30,343 nucleotides of DNA from UMGS1071 sp045638545 (GCA_045638545.1 JAZUBL010000008.1:1-30343), one strand, 5' to 3'; counted from the first letter of the stretch, positions 9,773-16,960 are shown. The notes: generated by a model not told the origin, from the letters alone. Program-made: numbers and translations.

Positions 9773-9858
9773 TTCCCGCTGCAGTACCTGTTAAGGTAAT
9801 ACAGCAATAAAAAAGACCCGGGCGGATCTCCGATGAGAGAAATGCCCGGGTCTTTTTG
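9693..9858 (+). repeat. Direct repeat copy 2: fossil of giant-gene 3' end plus terminator
   Basis: This is the second copy of the 166-bp element, offset by exactly 213 bp. Most differences are silent third-position changes or lie in the terminator arm, where two changes make the stem longer and fully paired. Retention of a terminator suggests descent from a full second gene. Confidence 0.93.
9814..9858 (+). terminator. Duplicated terminator with perfected stem
   Basis: AGACCCGGGC pairs with GCCCGGGTCT and is followed by TTTTT. It is the second copy of the giant-gene terminator, 213 bp downstream. Confidence 0.8.
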
Positions 9859-9863
9859 TATGC

Positions 9864-9900
9864 AAAAAGGGCACATACTCCTGGTGAGAATGTGCCCTTT
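9864..9900 (-). terminator. Terminator of the ATP-grasp gene, usable in both directions
   Basis: AAAGGGCACA (9866-9875) pairs with TGTGCCCTTT (9891-9900). Read on the minus strand, the stem is followed by a T run, placing it just after the stop codon at 9917. Confidence 0.85.
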
Positions 9901-9916
9901 CGCTATATGTTTTTGT

Positions 9917-11113
9917 TTAGTCCTTGCAGGCAACAACGTCTGCGTAGAAGTCGTTGAGCTGCTCTAATGTATCGAAGTTTGCCAGGTACATCTGGTTGCC
10001 CATTGCAGCTGCCAGTGCATCCGGAATACGGTCTACCATCTTCATGTTAGCGCCGTATTTTGCCATAATGTCCTCATGTGTCATTACAAAATTCTTGCCG
10101 TCACGGAGGCCTGCAAAACCGCAGTAATAATGCTGGCCGTCTGCCAGAGTAGATTCATCAAATGCGATCATATCAGCCCACAGCTTGTAAACGTCGATGC
10201 TGTTTGCAAAGTTGATCATATCCGGTGTGAAGCCGCCGCATGGACGCATATTTACTTCCAGTGCAACAACGTCGCCCTTTTTGCCCATGTAAGCGTGGTC
10301 TTCTGTCAGGCGGAAAAACTCAAAGTGCACAAAGCGGCTCTTAACGCCCCAGCTCTTAATAGCTGCACGGCCTGCAGCGCGAACATCGTCCGGCAGATCC
10401 TTCACAATGTAGTAGAGGGAGTTGTCTGCAGTATTTACAATGTCCATGATAGACATTGGTGTTACGTTGCCTGTTTCAAACATTGGCTCGCCCTTGGAGT
10501 TGATAATGGCATCGTAGGAGTTGATTTCTGCAGGAATAAACTCTTCCATAATGTACTGTACACCGTCGATCTTTGTTGCAAAGAAGTTATCCAATTCCGC
10601 TTCGCTGGAGATCTTGTGGGTGTCAGAAGCGCCAACGCCGTTGTCTGGTTTTGTAATTACAGGGTAGCCAACCTCGTTGATAAACTTGAGGCAGCCCTTC
10701 TTATCCTTAACCAGATAGAAGCGAGCAGTTGGAATACCGGCTTTCTGATAGTATGGCTTCATCTTGGACTTGAACTTGATCTTTGTCATATCCTTTGTCT
10801 GGAAACCGGTTGTAATATTAAAGTCTGTGCGCAGTTTTGCGTCCTGCTCCAGCCAGTATTCGTTGTTAGATTCCAGCCAATCGATTTTACCGTACTTCCA
10901 TGCCAGGTAAGCAACAGCGCGGTAAACGTCATCGTATACTTCCATGTTTGGAACTTTTACGTACTCAGTCAGGCTGTCTTTCAGCTCTGGCAGCAGTTCT
11001 TCATATGGCTGGTCGCCAATGCCCAGCACGTTCAGGCCGTTGTTCTTCAGTTCGCGGCAGAACTTCCAGTAATTTGTTGGGAAGTTCGGGGACATAAATA
11101 CAAAGTTTTTCAT
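9917..11113 (-). CDS. ATP-grasp carboxylate-amine ligase family protein
   Basis: The protein has 398 residues from the preferred start. An ATG 12 bases further upstream (11125) is in frame, but the sequence ATGGAGTACAAAATG places a GGAG ribosome-binding site 6 bases before the second ATG, so I choose 11113. The family is supported by VGYPVITKPDNGVGASDT near residue 150 (ATP-binding lysine and glycine-rich loop), MEEFIPAEINSYDA (strand preceding the metal site) and ALEVNMRPCGGFTPDM (the E-x-N metal-binding motif). ATP-grasp ligases join a carboxylate to an amine or thiol through an acyl phosphate. The substrate cannot be read here. It lies 53 bp after the esterase gene on the same strand with no terminator visible between them, so co-transcription is likely. 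Alternatives are amino-acid ligase, carboxylase-like or peptide-tailoring enzyme. Confidence 0.8.
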   Translation of the reverse strand: MKNFVFMSPNFPTNYWKFCRELKNNGLNVLGIGDQPYEELLPELKDSLTEYVKVPNMEVYDDVYRAVAYLAWKYGKIDWLESNNEYWLEQDAKLRTDFNITTGFQTKDMTKIKFKSKMKPYYQKAGIPTARFYLVKDKKGCLKFINEVGYPVITKPDNGVGASDTHKISSEAELDNFFATKIDGVQYIMEEFIPAEINSYDAIINSKGEPMFETGNVTPMSIMDIVNTADNSLYYIVKDLPDDVRAAGRAAIKSWGVKSRFVHFEFFRLTEDHAYMGKKGDVVALEVNMRPCGGFTPDMINFANSIDVYKLWADMIAFDESTLADGQHYYCGFAGLRDGKNFVMTHEDIMAKYGANMKMVDRIPDALAAAMGNQMYLANFDTLEQLNDFYADVVACKD

Positions 11114-11166
11114 TTTGTACTCCATTCTTTCTTTTGATATTTTATAGTGATTGCAATTGTTTTCTG

Positions 11167-11928
11167 TTAATGATACAGCAGAGTATTGATCACAAATGGC
11201 AGCTGTTTTTCCCAGTTGGCTTCACAATGTTCACCGTTGGGGATCATCCGGCTGGTCAGCAGAATGTTTTTTTCCTGCAGCTGCGCCATAATGCGGGCAT
11301 AGATTGGAAACATTCCCTTGTGCTGCTGCATTTCAATCTGGCCGTAGTCCATGTAGAGGACGGTGTCCGGCTGCATCTTTGCGTTTGTGATCATCTTTGC
11401 AAGGCTGTCCGGATTTACCCAGAGAGAAGGGGAGAGGGCTGCTGCTTTGCCGAATATATGGTTGTACTCCACTGCGGCATACAGTGCCATCAGCCCGCCC
11501 ATGGAACTGCCGGAGATAAAGGTATTTTTTCTGTCCGGCAGGGTGCGATAATGGTTATCGATGTACGGCTTCAGCTCGTTCACGATCCAGTCCATGGTGA
11601 TCTGGCCGCGGGCGTTTGCGTGACCGTAAGTTTTATCGTCAAAAGTGAACGGAGAATACTCCGAGAGTCTTCCGTTTTCCGGGTGGTGGTTGCACTCCGG
11701 TGCTACAATGATCATCTGTGTTTTTGTTCTGTCCATGTACTCTTTCAGGCCCCAGCTTTTGCCGTAGGTGGCATCGCTGTCATAAAAGAGATTGTGGCCA
11801 TCGAACATATACAGCACAGGATAGCGTCGCTGCGGCTCGGAACGATAGGATGACGGCAGATAAAGATACAGTCTGCGCTTTTCATTACCGGTCAGCTGCG
11901 GAATTGCAATCTTCCATTTAAAGACCAT
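11167..11928 (-). CDS. Alpha/beta-hydrolase esterase (Fes/YbbA-like putative esterase family)
   Basis: The protein has 253 residues. An in-frame extension to 12066 exists, but the start at 11928 has a good AGAGGTGA ribosome-binding site and the extension reads like intergenic DNA. The fold is supported by RRYPVLYMFDGHNLF near residue 35, the nucleophile elbow GSSMGG at 140-145 (Ser142), and a C-terminal PNGEHCEANW with the likely catalytic His. This family includes enterochelin-type, acyl-CoA and sugar-ester hydrolases. No signal peptide is visible, so it is probably cytoplasmic. It is followed by the ATP-grasp gene, giving a possible two-gene operon. The substrate is unknown. Confidence 0.82.
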   Translation of the reverse strand: MVFKWKIAIPQLTGNEKRRLYLYLPSSYRSEPQRRYPVLYMFDGHNLFYDSDATYGKSWGLKEYMDRTKTQMIIVAPECNHHPENGRLSEYSPFTFDDKTYGHANARGQITMDWIVNELKPYIDNHYRTLPDRKNTFISGSSMGGLMALYAAVEYNHIFGKAAALSPSLWVNPDSLAKMITNAKMQPDTVLYMDYGQIEMQQHKGMFPIYARIMAQLQEKNILLTSRMIPNGEHCEANWEKQLPFVINTLLYH

Positions 11929-12056
11929 GGTTACTTCACCTCTGTTGAACAATAAATTCCATCCTAAATATAGCATGAATATGGGAAAAATTACAAGCGG
12001 ATTAGAGAAATATGGCGAAATTATCTGTTGATTTATGGAAGCCACGTACCTGCGTG

Positions 12057-12086
12057 TTGACAACAAAAAATACTGTTTGATATAGT
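12057..12086 (+). promoter_or_regulatory. Sigma-70-type promoter for the FmdE-family gene
   Basis: TTGACA (12057-12062), an 18-base spacer and TATAGT (12081-12086) lie 33 bp upstream of the ATG, with GGAG before the start. Confidence 0.7.
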
Positions 12087-12118
12087 AAGAACAGAATAAA
12101 AGAGCAGGAGAGAGGAAT

Positions 12119-12643
12119 ATGGATCGGAAATACTGGGAGAAGTGTGTGGAATTTCACGGTCACGAGTGCGGCGGCCTGACCATTGGCTACCAGGCAGCCA
12201 TGTATGCAATCAAATTGCTGGAGCTGGAATTTTCTGCTGATGAACAGGTCGTCTGCGTTGCAGAGAATGATGCCTGCGGCATTGATGCGGTGCAGGTTAT
12301 TCTCGGCTGCAGCGTTGGCAAAGGCAACCTGTTATTTCACATGACAGGCAAACAGGCCTTTTCTTTTTACAATCGCAAAACAGGTCGTTCTGTGCGGCTT
12401 GTGCTTCGTTCATATCCGGCAATGACAAGAGAAGAAAGCTTTGGGTATTTCCAGAGCAAAGAGCCGGAGGAACTGTTTGACGTAAAGGAGACAACGATCA
12501 CTCTGCCGGAGAAGGCGAGAATTTTCCGCTCTGTGCAGTGTGAATGCTGCGGAGAAATGACAGCAGAAAGCTTCATCCGTCTGGAGAATGGCAAAATGCT
12601 GTGCATTGACTGCGCTGCGCCATACGACCGCTTCCATATTTAA
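12119..12643 (+). CDS. FmdE family protein with C-terminal zinc-ribbon-like motif
   Basis: The protein has 174 residues. The N-terminal half carries the FmdE signature HGHECGGLTIGYQ (13-25) and ENDACGIDAVQV (49-60). The C-terminus has Cys141, Cys143/144, Cys162 and Cys165, a CxCC...CxxC pair resembling a treble-clef or zinc ribbon. FmdE is named after a protein linked to tungsten formylmethanofuran dehydrogenase in methanogens, but bacterial members occur with molybdenum/tungsten enzymes or metal handling and their biochemical role is not settled. No molybdopterin gene is next to it here, so no specific partner can be named. It has its own promoter and a strong terminator and is monocistronic. 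The family call is good; the function is open. Confidence 0.82.
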   Translation: MDRKYWEKCVEFHGHECGGLTIGYQAAMYAIKLLELEFSADEQVVCVAENDACGIDAVQVILGCSVGKGNLLFHMTGKQAFSFYNRKTGRSVRLVLRSYPAMTREESFGYFQSKEPEELFDVKETTITLPEKARIFRSVQCECCGEMTAESFIRLENGKMLCIDCAAPYDRFHI

Positions 12644-12650
12644 ATTGCTG

Positions 12651-12689
12651 AAAGGCTTCCGTCTGCAGAGACGGGAGCTTTTCTTTTTT
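12651..12689 (+). terminator. Terminator after the FmdE-family gene
   Basis: AAAGGCTTCCGTCT-GCAG-AGACGGGAGCTTTT forms a long stem with a tetraloop followed by CTTTTTT. Confidence 0.85.
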
Positions 12690-12705
12690 AATTTTTTTAA
12701 TAAAA

Positions 12706-12738
12706 TAAAAAAGGACACGCCCCAAAAGGAGCGCATCC
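12706..12738 (-). terminator. Terminator of the 12791-13216 gene
   Basis: On the minus strand GGATGCGCTCC-TTTT-GGGGCGTGTCC pairs throughout if G-U pairs are allowed and is followed by seven T. Confidence 0.75.
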
Positions 12739-12790
12739 CCAAGTGCCATGTCATTGGCTTTTTATGTGAATTACAAATAGACTGTCATCA

Positions 12791-13216
12791 TCAATATTGC
12801 CGATGCTCAACATTTTTGCGTAATTTTTTAGCTTCATCAGCAGAAAGAGGAACCAATATCGTATCGCCGCACATTGCGTGACCCCAGCACCACATAATTT
12901 CTCGATGCAGCTGTCCTGTCCGGCTATCTAAAAGAACCTGATCAACAAGCTTATATGGCTCGACTTTTAATGTAAACTGTATTTCGCGAGCGGAATAGGG
13001 AATGTCGGAGAATCGCAGACATCCGGGGTATATTTCAGAAAGAATTTCGATAAATTCACGCTCTTCAATATATTTGTATGTGTTCCCGGTTCGGAGATAG
13101 GGATGAGCCCCGCCATCCTCAATGACCATGCAAAAGAAAGTGTTGCTGTTCGGAGCTTTCTGATACGGGAACAGATCGTATACCTGCTCCGGAGAGATTT
13201 GTTTTGTGCTGCGCAT
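12791..13216 (-). CDS. Hypothetical protein, 141 residues
   Basis: I do not recognise this protein. It is soluble-looking, without a signal peptide or membrane segment, and starts MRSTKQISPEQVYDLFPYQK. It has a mixed alpha/beta appearance and a motif MWCWGHAMCGDTILVPLS near residue 108, then a charged C-terminal helix. AAAGGA lies 9 bases before the ATG, and a good terminator follows, so it is probably a real single-gene transcript. It sits between the FmdE-family gene and the peroxide locus with no shared promoter. Base composition appears more A/T-rich than its neighbours, so it may be acquired. An immunity-type or regulatory role is possible but not shown. Confidence 0.65.
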   Translation of the reverse strand: MRSTKQISPEQVYDLFPYQKAPNSNTFFCMVIEDGGAHPYLRTGNTYKYIEEREFIEILSEIYPGCLRFSDIPYSAREIQFTLKVEPYKLVDQVLLDSRTGQLHREIMWCWGHAMCGDTILVPLSADEAKKLRKNVEHRQY

Positions 13217-13264
13217 AGTGCAATATCCTTTCTTTCTCCATCATTCTACCATATTATGATAGCA

Positions 13265-13297
13265 TAAAAAAACAGATGGGTACAAGACCCATCTGTC
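13265..13297 (-). terminator. Terminator of the peroxidase fusion gene
   Basis: On the minus strand ACAGATGGGT-CTTGT-ACCCATCTGT is followed by TTTTTT, 13 bp past the stop codon. Confidence 0.92.
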
Positions 13298-13309
13298 GGA
13301 ATTATTATA

Positions 13310-14506
13310 TTATTTGAAGTAACGCTTCAGCAGGCCCTCAAAAGCCTTGCCATGGCGTGCTTCATCGCGTGCCATTTCGTGCACGGTGTCATGGATCGCA
13401 TCGAGGCCAAGTTCCTTGGCTCTCTTCGCCAGATCGAACTTACCGGCTGTTGCGCCGTTTTCAGCGTCAACACGCATTTCCAGGTTCTTCTTGGTGGAGT
13501 CTGTCAGAACTTCGCCCAGGAGCTCTGCGAACTTTGCAGCGTGCTCTGCTTCTTCGTAAGCAGCCTTTTCCCAGTAATGTCCGATTTCCGGATAGCCTTC
13601 TCTGTGGGCAACTCTTGCCATTGCAAGGTACATGCCAACTTCGCAGCATTCGCCTTCAAAGTTTGCTCTCAGGTCGGCCATGATGTCTTCTCTGGAGCCC
13701 TGTGCTACGCCGACAACGTGCTCCGCTGCCCAGGTTCTTTCGCCGGCCATTTCCTTGAACTTATCTGCTGGAACTTTGCACTGCGGACAGAATTCCGGAG
13801 CAGTATCGCCTTCGTGAATGTAACCGCATACCAGGCAGACCCACTTTTTGCCGCCTGCAGATGGTGCAGGAGCAGCAGCCGGTGCAGGAGCAGCTGTTTC
13901 CTCGAAGTACTCAAAGTCTTCCGGGCCATGCTTGCACAGTGGACACAGGTAATCATCCGGCAGAACATCGCCTTCATAGATATAACCGCAGACTTTGCAT
14001 CTCCAGCCTTTTTTTGCAGCTGGCTTTGGTGCAGCAGTTTTGATGTTGCTCTGATAGTAACCGTAAGTGCAGGATGCAGTGGAGGAGAGAACCTCAGCGT
14101 CGATCACTTCACCAACAAACAGGGTATGGCTGCCTAGATCATGGGACTCTGTTACTTTGCAGGAGATCACAGCGTTTGCGTACTTTGTCAGGTAGAGCAG
14201 GCCGTTTTCGCTGCGTGCAACGTCGGTAAAGTCTGCAAACTTATCAACGTCAGCGCCGGACTGCATACCGAAATGCTGGAACAGGGAGAACGGTGCGTCA
14301 GTTGCAAGTGCGGAAATGTTAAATTCACCGGTTGCGGCGATCATGTTATGTGTTGTATTGCCTTTGATCACAGAGATGGAAATTCTGGTAGGGTTGTTGG
14401 CTACCTGAACCGCTGTATTGATAATACAGGCATTGTCACGATCATTTTCTCTGGCGGATAAAAAGTAAAGACCATAGGTAATGTTAAATAAAGCCTTTGG
14501 ATCCAT
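13310..14506 (-). CDS. Flavin reductase-rubredoxin-reverse rubrerythrin fusion (putative self-contained NAD(P)H peroxidase)
   Basis: The protein has 398 residues. Residues 1-155 match the FMN-binding flavin reductase domain of high-molecular-weight rubredoxin (NACIINTAVQV, THNMIAATGEFNIS, GSHTLFVGEV). Residues 168-200 are a rubredoxin (Cys170, 173, 188, 191). An Ala/Pro linker (204-218) leads to a second, shorter rubredoxin-like knuckle (Cys224, 227, 240, 243) and a four-helix diiron domain to 398 with the Glu/His motifs FEGECCEVGMY, YEEAEHAAKF and ARDEARHGKAF. Having the rubredoxin before the diiron domain is the reverse-rubrerythrin order of clostridia, where it reduces H2O2 (and O2). Known systems need a separate NADH:rubredoxin reductase; here the flavin module is covalently attached. 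AAGGTG precedes the ATG. A hairpin with a T run separates it from the stand-alone rubrerythrin gene upstream. Confidence 0.92.
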   Translation of the reverse strand: MDPKALFNITYGLYFLSARENDRDNACIINTAVQVANNPTRISISVIKGNTTHNMIAATGEFNISALATDAPFSLFQHFGMQSGADVDKFADFTDVARSENGLLYLTKYANAVISCKVTESHDLGSHTLFVGEVIDAEVLSSTASCTYGYYQSNIKTAAPKPAAKKGWRCKVCGYIYEGDVLPDDYLCPLCKHGPEDFEYFEETAAPAPAAAPAPSAGGKKWVCLVCGYIHEGDTAPEFCPQCKVPADKFKEMAGERTWAAEHVVGVAQGSREDIMADLRANFEGECCEVGMYLAMARVAHREGYPEIGHYWEKAAYEEAEHAAKFAELLGEVLTDSTKKNLEMRVDAENGATAGKFDLAKRAKELGLDAIHDTVHEMARDEARHGKAFEGLLKRYFK

Positions 14507-14547
14507 AGGAACACCTTCTTTAGTAAAGATAAGTAAACAGCAGAAAA

Positions 14548-14580
14548 ACGCAGAACTTTAAAAAATTCTGCGAAATTCTG
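14548..14580 (-). terminator. Hairpin terminator between the two rubrerythrin genes
   Basis: On the minus strand CGCAGAA, a 10-base loop and TTCTGCG are followed by TTTTTC. A second hairpin, GAGCGGC...GCCGCTTC, lies just before it (about 14600-14625) without a T run. Read-through may feed the fusion gene, because I see no strong promoter in 14507-14547. Confidence 0.7.
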
Positions 14581-14644
14581 TGTTTATTCAGTTGTTATAC
14601 GGAGAAGCGGCTGTTCGAACTCGCCGCTCTTTTTCGGTTATGGA

Positions 14645-15187
14645 TTAGCCGAAGTATCTCTGGAGGAGACCCTCAAATGCCTTGCCGTGTCTTGCTTCGT
14701 CACGAGCCATTTCGTGTACTGTATCGTGGATTGCGTCGAGGCCCAGTTCCTTTGCTCTCTTAGCCAGGTCGAACTTGCCAGCTGTTGCGCCGTTTTCAGC
14801 GTCAACTCTCATTTCCAGGTTCTTCTTTGTGGAATCTGTTACAACTTCGCCCAGGAGCTCTGCAAACTTTGCTGCGTGCTCTGCTTCTTCATAAGCAGCC
14901 TTTTCCCAGTAGAGGCCGATTTCTGGGTAGCCTTCTCTGTGTGCAACTCTAGCCATTGCCAGGTACATGCCAACTTCGCAGCATTCGCCTTCAAAGTTTG
15001 CTCTCAGGTCTGCCATGATGTCTTCTCTGCAACCCTGTGCTACGCCAACAACATGCTCAGCAGCCCATGTTCTTTCGCCAGCCATTTCCTTGAACTTATC
15101 TGCAGGAACCTTGCACTGTGGGCAGAATTCAGGAGCTGCGTCGCCTTCGTGAATGTAACCGCATACCAGACATACAAACTTTTTCAT
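14645..15187 (-). CDS. Reverse rubrerythrin (NADH-dependent peroxidase component)
   Basis: The protein has 180 residues, the usual length for the family. An N-terminal rubredoxin-type knuckle (FVCLVCGYIHEGD...FCPQCKVP, residues 4-27) precedes a four-helix diiron domain with FEGECCEVGMY, YEEAEHAAKF and ARDEARHGKAF supplying the iron ligands. It receives electrons from a rubredoxin and reductase and reduces peroxide to water in the cytoplasm. It is almost identical in protein sequence to the C-terminal half of the fusion encoded next (about 7 substitutions over 178 residues), although many codons differ. GAGG lies 8-9 bases before the ATG. It starts 61 bp after the perR stop codon on the same strand, so the two are probably co-transcribed from the perR promoter and controlled by PerR. 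Confidence 0.95.
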   Translation of the reverse strand: MKKFVCLVCGYIHEGDAAPEFCPQCKVPADKFKEMAGERTWAAEHVVGVAQGCREDIMADLRANFEGECCEVGMYLAMARVAHREGYPEIGLYWEKAAYEEAEHAAKFAELLGEVVTDSTKKNLEMRVDAENGATAGKFDLAKRAKELGLDAIHDTVHEMARDEARHGKAFEGLLQRYFG

Positions 15188-15248
15188 AACAATATACCTC
15201 GTTTCATAAAAATTTAGTTGAATTAAAATTTAAAATAGATTGACACTG

Positions 15249-15674
15249 TTAAAGGGAAGATGCCTTACCGGCGGCGCATTCCGGACAGTAGCCGTAGAAA
15301 GTCAGCTCATGGCTGTCGATCATCACGTTGATGTCCTGTGCAGCGGAACAGATAATTTCCGGTGCAACATAGTCATGCATAATGTCCATAACACAGCCGC
15401 AGCCTTTACACACAAAATGTCCGTGCGAAGCTGTGTAAGCGTCAAAACGCTCATGGCCGTTTACAATGCCGACGCTGATGATCAGGCCATCTTCTTTAAA
15501 CTGTGCGATATTACGATAAACGGTGCCTAAACTGATGTTTGGGTACTGTGTTTTTAACTTTTGATGAACCCATTCAGCAGTGGGATGGCAATTTGTGGAG
15601 CGAATGACCTCCAGAATTGCCTGTCGTTTTGCGCTGAAGTTCTGCTTCCGCGCAGGGGTTGCTGTTGTTGTCAT
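15249..15674 (-). CDS. perR: PerR-type peroxide-sensing Fur family repressor
   Basis: The protein has 141 residues. An in-frame GTG three codons upstream lies inside the ribosome-binding site AAGGAAGTG, so the ATG at 15674 is chosen. The winged helix spans about 15-70 (ISLGTVYRNIAQFKEDGLI). The spacing of His37, Asp78, His84, His86 and Asp97 reproduces the five regulatory-metal ligands of Bacillus PerR, whose positions I know from the literature (37, 85, 91, 93, 104). Cys89/Cys92 and Cys130/Cys133 form the structural zinc site. PerR with Fe represses peroxide-defence genes and is inactivated when H2O2 oxidises its metal-binding histidines. A Per-box-like site lies between its promoter and its start codon, implying autoregulation, and it precedes two peroxidase genes. 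Confidence 0.92.
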   Translation of the reverse strand: MTTTATPARKQNFSAKRQAILEVIRSTNCHPTAEWVHQKLKTQYPNISLGTVYRNIAQFKEDGLIISVGIVNGHERFDAYTASHGHFVCKGCGCVMDIMHDYVAPEIICSAAQDINVMIDSHELTFYGYCPECAAGKASSL

Positions 15675-15696
15675 TCGGATCACTTCCTTGCAAATT

Positions 15697-15711
15697 TAAG
15701 AATGATTATCG
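15697..15711 (-). promoter_or_regulatory. Per-box-like operator
   Basis: TAAGAATGATTATCG matches the 7-1-7 Per box TTATAATNATTATAA at 10 of 14 positions, including the whole central AATNATT. It lies between the -10 and the perR ribosome-binding site, a position suited to autorepression. Confidence 0.6.
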
Positions 15712-15718
15712 TGACCAT

Positions 15719-15747
15719 AATATAACACACCTTTTTCTGTTTGTAAA
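15719..15747 (-). promoter_or_regulatory. perR promoter
   Basis: On the minus strand TTTACA (15742-15747), exactly 17 bases, then TATATT (15719-15724). It lies 45 bp before the perR ATG. Confidence 0.75.
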
Positions 15748-15919
15748 TAGTTTTTTTGAAATTTTTTGAAAAATTTTCGCAGACCTATGCGGTTAGCAGT
15801 GGATAACAGGAATGGTTATTGTTTATAAAAGTGTGATTTTCCGGGACTTTTACAAAGTTTTGCTGTAAAAAAATCTGCGTTTTTGCAAAATAAATACTGT
15901 ACGAATCAACAGGATATGT

Positions 15920-15925
15920 TATAAT
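15920..15925 (+). promoter_or_regulatory. -10 element for the DAP dehydrogenase gene
   Basis: Consensus TATAAT lies 31 bp before the ATG. The -35 about 17 bases upstream (CTGTAC) is a poor match. AGAGGAG precedes the start codon. Confidence 0.6.
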
Positions 15926-15956
15926 AACTCTATCCTAATTTGAGAGGAGCAGAACT

Positions 15957-16943
15957 ATGGAAAAAATTAAAATCGCCGTTGTTGGCTACGGTAATCTGGG
16001 CAGAGGCGCTGTTCTTGCTGCGCTGCAGAGTCCGGACATGGAAGTGACCGGCGTTTATACAAGACGTGACCCATCCACAGTGAAGGTTGTGGGCGGTGTG
16101 CCGGCTTATAAAATGGAAGACCTGGACACAAATGCACAGAATATCGATGTGATCGTCCTGTGCGGCGGCAGCGCAACAGACCTGCCAAAGCAGACACCGG
16201 AACTGGCAAAGCGTTTTAACGTGGTAGACAGCTTTGATACCCACGCAAGCATTCCGGAACATTTTGCAAACGTAGACGCAGCTGCAAAAGAAGGCGGCAA
16301 TGTGGCTGTGATCTCCATTGGCTGGGATCCGGGTCTGTTCTCTCTGAACCGCATGATGGCAGGTGCTATTCTGCCAAATGGCAAAGATTATACTTTCTGG
16401 GGCAAGGGTGTCAGCCAGGGGCACAGCGATGCAGTTCGCCGCATTGCAGGCGTTCTTGATGCAAGACAGTATACTATTCCGGTAGAGAGCGCTGTAAACG
16501 CTGTGCGCAGCGGCGAGAATCCAGAGCTGACTACCCGTGAGAAGCATACAAGAGAATGCTTTGTAGTGGCAGAAGAAGGCGCAGATCTTGCTAAGATCGA
16601 AGAGACCATCAAAACCATGCCAAAGTATTTTGCTGACTACGATACTACCGTACACTTTATTTCCATGGAAGAAATGAAGCGTGACCATTGCGGCATTCCA
16701 CATGGCGGCAGCGTGATCCACGCAGGCAGAACCGGTGAAGACGGTGAGAACTCTCAGGTAATCGAGTTTAACCTGAAGCTGGATTCTAACCCGGAATTTA
16801 CTGCAAGTGTGCTGGTGGCTTATGCCCGTGCTGCTTATAAGCTTTCCAAAGAAGGTGCTGTTGGCTGCAAGACTATTTTTGACATTGCACCGGGCTACCT
16901 GTCTCCAAAGTCCGCTGAGGAACTGAGAGCGACACTGCTGTAA
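15957..16943 (+). CDS. ddh: meso-Diaminopimelate D-dehydrogenase (EC 1.4.1.16)
   Basis: The protein has 328 residues, normal for the family. The N-terminal Rossmann fold has VVGYGNLGRG (8-17) for NADP(H). Further family blocks are VVDSFDTHASIPEHF, VISIGWDPGLFSLNR and the substrate region KGVSQGHSDAVRRIAGV, with HGGSVIHAG and a C-terminal DIAPGYLSP. The enzyme makes meso-diaminopimelate from tetrahydrodipicolinate, NH4+ and NADPH in one step, bypassing the acylated branches of lysine biosynthesis, and so feeds both lysine and peptidoglycan. It has its own promoter and AGAGGAG ribosome-binding site. It is followed by sfsA after a small hairpin (16961-16987) that may partly attenuate read-through. 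The identification is strong. Confidence 0.96.
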   Translation: MEKIKIAVVGYGNLGRGAVLAALQSPDMEVTGVYTRRDPSTVKVVGGVPAYKMEDLDTNAQNIDVIVLCGGSATDLPKQTPELAKRFNVVDSFDTHASIPEHFANVDAAAKEGGNVAVISIGWDPGLFSLNRMMAGAILPNGKDYTFWGKGVSQGHSDAVRRIAGVLDARQYTIPVESAVNAVRSGENPELTTREKHTRECFVVAEEGADLAKIEETIKTMPKYFADYDTTVHFISMEEMKRDHCGIPHGGSVIHAGRTGEDGENSQVIEFNLKLDSNPEFTASVLVAYARAAYKLSKEGAVGCKTIFDIAPGYLSPKSAEELRATLL

Positions 16944-16960
16944 TCGGATAGATCTAATGA

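Noticed and set aside
10076..11137. 353-codon plus-strand open frame
   Set aside because: It is opposite the ATP-grasp gene, and the translation has no recognisable features.
11929..12066. N-terminal extension of the esterase with a hydrophobic segment (signal-anchor-like)
   Set aside because: The downstream ATG has a strong ribosome-binding site, the extension has none, and it covers A/T-rich sequence with a likely promoter (TTGTAA-18-TATATT on the minus strand).
15188..15248. Second Per box or separate promoter between perR and the rubrerythrin gene
   Set aside because: The A/T-rich sequence contains only loose matches and no convincing -35/-10 pair.
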